Below, one piece after another: positions 49,026-51,927 of a stretch of DNA of 51,927 nt. The notes under the pieces were generated by a model. It made no database searches, had not been told where the DNA came from, and saw only the letters and a program-made list of their open reading frames with translations. The stretch is from Paraplanobispora takensis (GTDB lineage: Bacteria > Actinomycetota > Actinomycetes > Streptosporangiales > Streptosporangiaceae): the NCBI RefSeq assembly GCF_016863195.1, contig NZ_BOOK01000033.1, positions 1 through 51,927 on the forward strand. The letters are read 5' to 3'. Position numbers and translations under genes: made by a program. Position 1 is the first letter of the stretch. Every line of letters starts with the position of its first letter.

Positions 49026-50648
49026 CTAGCGCAGGAGCTCGCCCTTGTCGCTGACGATCCGGGTGTTCCTGACCACGTTGGCCTCGTTGTAGACCCCGGC
49101 GGCGTCGCCGTCGAAGTACGGCGAGCTGACGAAGTCGATGCGCTCGTTGCCGTCCTGGTCGTGGAAGAGGCTGGTCACACCGTTGACGAAGCCCAGGCGC
49201 TTGGCGTTGTTGTACTTGAGGATCCACGGGCCGCCGTCGGCACCCGGGGTCATCGAGCACCGCAGCGCGATCTGGTCCTCGACCTTGTAGTCGTTGACCG
49301 CGTAGGTGCTGGTGTTGGTCTTGCCGTAGCAGTACTTCGGCGTCAGGCCGGTGTAGGGCTTGTCGCCGTCGGGGTGCGGGGCGGCGGGGTAGCCGAAGGC
49401 GAAGACCGGCTGGCCGATCTTCTGGTTCCACGCGAAGCCCTGCCCGCCGACGACCTCACCGAGGCGGCCGGTCTCCTTGGCCAGGCCGATGACGTACTTC
49501 TCGACCCAGTAGTAGGTGGTCGTCGTCACGTCGGTCTTGACCCACTTCTTGATGAAGTACTGGGTCTTGTACCACTCGATCTCGGTGTCGTTCTTGTCCT
49601 TGACAGTGGTCAGCTGACCGAGGAAGTTGCCGGCGGCCTTCTCCTTGACGAGCTTGTCGTACTCCTCCTTGGAGATCGGGGTCTTGCCCTTGTCCCCGCT
49701 CTTGGACTCGTAGCGCTCGTTGTTGGCGTAGGCGGAGCTGGCGACCGGGGCCTTGCCGTAGTCGTAGGAGGTCACCTCGACGGCCAGCAGCCGGACGCCG
49801 CCCTTGCCCTCCTCGGTGAGGTACTTGGGGTCGGAACGGTCAGCCGGCGGGTTGACGGTCTGGACGTCCTTGGCGACCTTGTCCTCCTTCTTGTACGGCC
49901 CCAGCGGGCCGTACTTGGAGACACCGGCGGCGTACTCGTCGGCGGTGATCTCCTTGGGCTCGATCCACTTGCCGCCCTTCCAGTCGGCGAACTCGGCGCC
50001 GGTGACGACCTTCTCGCCGTTCAGGACGAAGCCGTTGTAGACCGCGACGAAGGCGTAGTCGTGGTCGAAGTCCTCGTGGACGGAGAAGTTGTAGTGGGTG
50101 AAGGCGGCCTGGCCGACGTAGAGACCCCAGGGAGCCTTGCCCTGGTAGTAACCCGGGACGAAGACCCAGTTGCTCACGACCTCCTTGTTGCCCTCGACGT
50201 CGTAGGCGCAGTGGCCGGCGGTGGAGACGAGGTTGAGGTAGCGCGACTGGATCGAGGTGCCCGAGCACCAGCGCGGCTGGCCCTTGTGGTCGAGGAAGAA
50301 CACCTTGCCGATGGTCCTGGGCAGGTTGACGTTCTTCACCTTGGCGGAGGGGCCGCTCTTGCCACCGGTGGGGGCCACGCTGCCGGCCTTGCCGTCACTG
50401 GTGTCGCCCTGGGTGGCCACCAGCTTGGTGACCTCCTTGGAGTCCCAGTTGTACTGGGTGGCCTTCTTCAGCGCGGCGCCGTTGGCGTCGAGCCAGAACT
50501 TGGCGATCGCGTAGGCGCCCGGGGCACCGGCGGTGAGGTTCTCACGGTCGAACTCCGGGGCGGTCGCCTGGGCGGGGGAGGCCAGGGCCGCGGCGGACAG
50601 GCCGGCGACGGTGAGGGGGATGAGGAGATGCTTTGCGCGGGGGTTCAC
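49026..50648 (-). CDS. Secreted trypsin-fold protein with Ser-to-Asp active site
   Basis: 540 residues from GTG 50648 (GGAG six bases upstream). Sec signal peptide (1-28, 'LLIPLTVAGLSAAALASPAQA'). A chymotrypsin-like domain is visible: 'CSGTSIQSRYLNLVSTAGHC' (His146), 'EDFDHDYAFVAV' (Asp197), and the nucleophile elbow 'CSMTPGADGGPW'. In that elbow the serine of GxSGGP is Asp471, so classical serine protease activity is not expected. About 180 extra residues, Lys/Glu/Tyr-rich and ending in 'VVGGQGFAWNQK', are inserted between Asp197 and the elbow. It is probably an extracellular pseudoprotease. It has a paralogue directly upstream. Confidence 0.85.
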   Translation of the reverse strand: MNPRAKHLLIPLTVAGLSAAALASPAQATAPEFDRENLTAGAPGAYAIAKFWLDANGAALKKATQYNWDSKEVTKLVATQGDTSDGKAGSVAPTGGKSGPSAKVKNVNLPRTIGKVFFLDHKGQPRWCSGTSIQSRYLNLVSTAGHCAYDVEGNKEVVSNWVFVPGYYQGKAPWGLYVGQAAFTHYNFSVHEDFDHDYAFVAVYNGFVLNGEKVVTGAEFADWKGGKWIEPKEITADEYAAGVSKYGPLGPYKKEDKVAKDVQTVNPPADRSDPKYLTEEGKGGVRLLAVEVTSYDYGKAPVASSAYANNERYESKSGDKGKTPISKEEYDKLVKEKAAGNFLGQLTTVKDKNDTEIEWYKTQYFIKKWVKTDVTTTTYYWVEKYVIGLAKETGRLGEVVGGQGFAWNQKIGQPVFAFGYPAAPHPDGDKPYTGLTPKYCYGKTNTSTYAVNDYKVEDQIALRCSMTPGADGGPWILKYNNAKRLGFVNGVTSLFHDQDGNERIDFVSSPYFDGDAAGVYNEANVVRNTRIVSDKGELLR

Positions 50649-50801
50649 AATGACTCCAGGATGGGGTGACGTCCCAGGGGGCTCAGGCGTCACACGACAG
50701 ATTATGGGAAACCGTATCGATCTCCCGTACTCCCTGGTAGAGGCGCTGCCTGGGAATTGGGTCACGAATGCCGACAACGTCCGGTCAATGACGTCGAACG
50801 A

Positions 50802-50835
50802 CGGAGGGGCCCGGTCCGAAGACCGGGCCCCTCCG
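50802..50835 (-). terminator. Terminator hairpin after second secreted trypsin-fold gene
   Basis: CGGAGGGGCCCGGTC pairs perfectly with GACCGGGCCCCTCCG around CGAA. Its 26-base core is identical to the hairpin at 48976-49003. Confidence 0.75.
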
Positions 50836-50896
50836 TTTCACACTGGTGAGTCAGAGACGGGAAGCCTCTGCCTCGGGATCATCGGATCCGTACGGC

Positions 50897-51927
50897 TTAC
50901 TTGTACAGCTCGCCGTTGGCGCCGACGATGCGGCCCGACCACACGTTGGCGGCCTTGGCGTAGATCGCGGCGGTCTCGCCGTCGAAGTACGCCGAGGTGC
51001 TCAGGTCGTAGCGGTCGTTACCGTCCTGGTCACCGAACAGGCTGGTGACACCGTTGACGTAGCCGAGACGCTTGGCGCTGCTGTACTTGATGAGCCACGG
51101 GGAGCCGTCGGCACCCGGGGTCATCGAGCACTTGAGGCCAACGTGCTCCTCGACCTTCTCGGCGGCGGAGACGTAGACCTTGCCGGAGGTCTTGCCGTAG
51201 CACCACTTCGGCGTGACACCGGTGAAGGACTTGTTGCCGTCACCGTGGGCAGCCGCCGGGTAACCGAAGATGTAGGTCGCCTGACCGGTCTTCTGGTTCC
51301 AGGCGAAGCCCTGGCCGCCGACGTTGTCACCGAGGCGACCGGCGTCCTTGGACAGCTCGATGTGGTAGGTCTTCAGGAACCACTTGGTGACCGAGACCTC
51401 GGAGGACTTGATCCACTTCTTGACGAAGAACTGGGTCGAGTACCACTCGATCTCGTTGCCGTTGCCGTCCTTGACGACGGTCAGCTCGCCGAGGAACTTG
51501 CCGGCGGCCTTCTCCGCGACCAGCTTGGCGTAGGTCTCCTTGCTGATGCTGACCTTGCCGGTGGTGCCGGCCTGCTCGCCGTTCTTGTAGGCGGCAGTGC
51601 CGGGGGCGGCCTTGCCGTACTCGTACGAGGTGACCTCGACGGTGGTCAGCTTGACGCCCTTGTAGCCGTTGTCGCTGAGGTACTCGCAGAGCTCGCGCTC
51701 GGTGTAGTACCGGCCGTTGGCCGGAGCCGGCGGGTTGACCGACTCAACGTTCTTGGAAACCGTGGTCTCCGAGAAGTACTGACCCGCGGGGCCGTACTTG
51801 GCGAGACCGGCCGCGCCCTCCTCAGCGGAGACTTCCTTGACGTTGACGTACTTCGGGCCCACGAACTTGGCGTACTCGTCGGCGGTGACGGTCTTCTCAC
51901 CGTTGTAGGAGATGCCGTTGTAGACCG
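50897..51927 (-). CDS. Secreted trypsin-fold paralogue, 5' end beyond window
   Basis: 343 codons are visible, open to the window edge (first residues VYNGISYNGEK), so signal peptide, His and Asp regions are missing from view. It aligns along its length with the preceding gene: 'TVEVTSYEYGKAAPG', 'VGGQGFAWNQKTGQATYIFG', 'KCSMTPGADGSPWLIKY', 'RLGYVNGVTSLFGDQDGND'. The active-site position is again Asp, and the next Gly is Ser (GADGSP). Same strand, own copy of the terminator hairpin: a tandem duplication. Function unknown; probably an extracellular pseudoprotease. Confidence 0.83.
   Translation of the reverse strand, partial: VYNGISYNGEKTVTADEYAKFVGPKYVNVKEVSAEEGAAGLAKYGPAGQYFSETTVSKNVESVNPPAPANGRYYTERELCEYLSDNGYKGVKLTTVEVTSYEYGKAAPGTAAYKNGEQAGTTGKVSISKETYAKLVAEKAAGKFLGELTVVKDGNGNEIEWYSTQFFVKKWIKSSEVSVTKWFLKTYHIELSKDAGRLGDNVGGQGFAWNQKTGQATYIFGYPAAAHGDGNKSFTGVTPKWCYGKTSGKVYVSAAEKVEEHVGLKCSMTPGADGSPWLIKYSSAKRLGYVNGVTSLFGDQDGNDRYDLSTSAYFDGETAAIYAKAANVWSGRIVGANGELYK

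Overview
This is about 52 kb of high-GC DNA from a filamentous actinobacterium, most likely Streptosporangiaceae-like (Streptosporangium/Nonomuraea type). That placement is inferred from gene content: SigR/RsrA, WhiB1, DasR, a nickel superoxide dismutase with its SodX protease, an NsdA-type TPR regulator, several SpoIIE/STAS/RsbW partner-switching proteins, and frequent GTG starts. No phage, transposase, CRISPR array, rRNA or tRNA was seen. The window reads as chromosomal backbone with some accessory genes.

Layout. 0.1-1.7 kb: an Lrp/AsnC regulator divergent from phenylalanine 4-hydroxylase. 1.8-2.0 kb: a tiny secreted peptide. 2.4-6.9 kb: the phosphate-uptake operon pstS-pstC-pstA-pstB, followed by an OmpR-type response regulator that lacks its phosphoacceptor Asp. 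7.2-10.2 kb: a large CHASE3 hybrid histidine kinase. 10.3-17.5 kb: a housekeeping block resembling the Mycobacterium tuberculosis sigH neighbourhood (hisN, thioesterase, rsgA, aroA, SRAP protein, DksA-like protein, methyltransferase, sigR-rsrA). 17.5-21.4 kb: a sugar-nucleotide epimerase and two tandem membrane HD proteins, the second degenerate. 21.5-24.0 kb: biotin carboxylase, a stand-alone biotinyl protein, a FlK-like thioesterase and a BsaP-like biotin synthase auxiliary protein. 24.2-30.6 kb: a PASTA Ser/Thr kinase, an acetolactate-synthase-like ThDP enzyme, a carotenoid oxygenase and a nuclease-like protein. 30.7-32.5 kb: bioB and bioD.

32.6-37.3 kb is the most unusual region. It holds an RsbW-type ATPase, a SpoIIE phosphatase, a cobalamin-binding protein carrying the Wx9EH motif of CarH-type photoreceptors, a STAS anti-sigma antagonist and a second GAF-SpoIIE phosphatase. 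I read it as a B12-based, possibly light-sensing, partner-switching module. A second RsbW plus SigB/SigF-type sigma pair lies at 43.1-44.3 kb and is a plausible target.

37.5-43.1 kb: dasR, bioF, pdtaS, whiB1, a lipid kinase and a small membrane protein; pdtaS-whiB1-lipid kinase again matches M. tuberculosis Rv3220c-Rv3218. 44.4-45.8 kb: sodN/sodX and a CGNR regulator. 46.0-48.9 kb: malic enzyme and an NsdA-like regulator. 49.0 kb to the end: two tandem secreted trypsin-fold proteins in which the catalytic Ser is replaced by Asp, the second cut by the window edge.

Two sequence-level themes recur. Many genes have a TAnnnT (or CAnnnT) hexamer 6-8 bases before the start codon and no ribosome binding site, which suggests leaderless mRNAs. 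Some neighbouring genes are joined by tiny ORFs whose ends overlap both flanking genes. All functional statements rest on motif recognition by eye; no database search was run.
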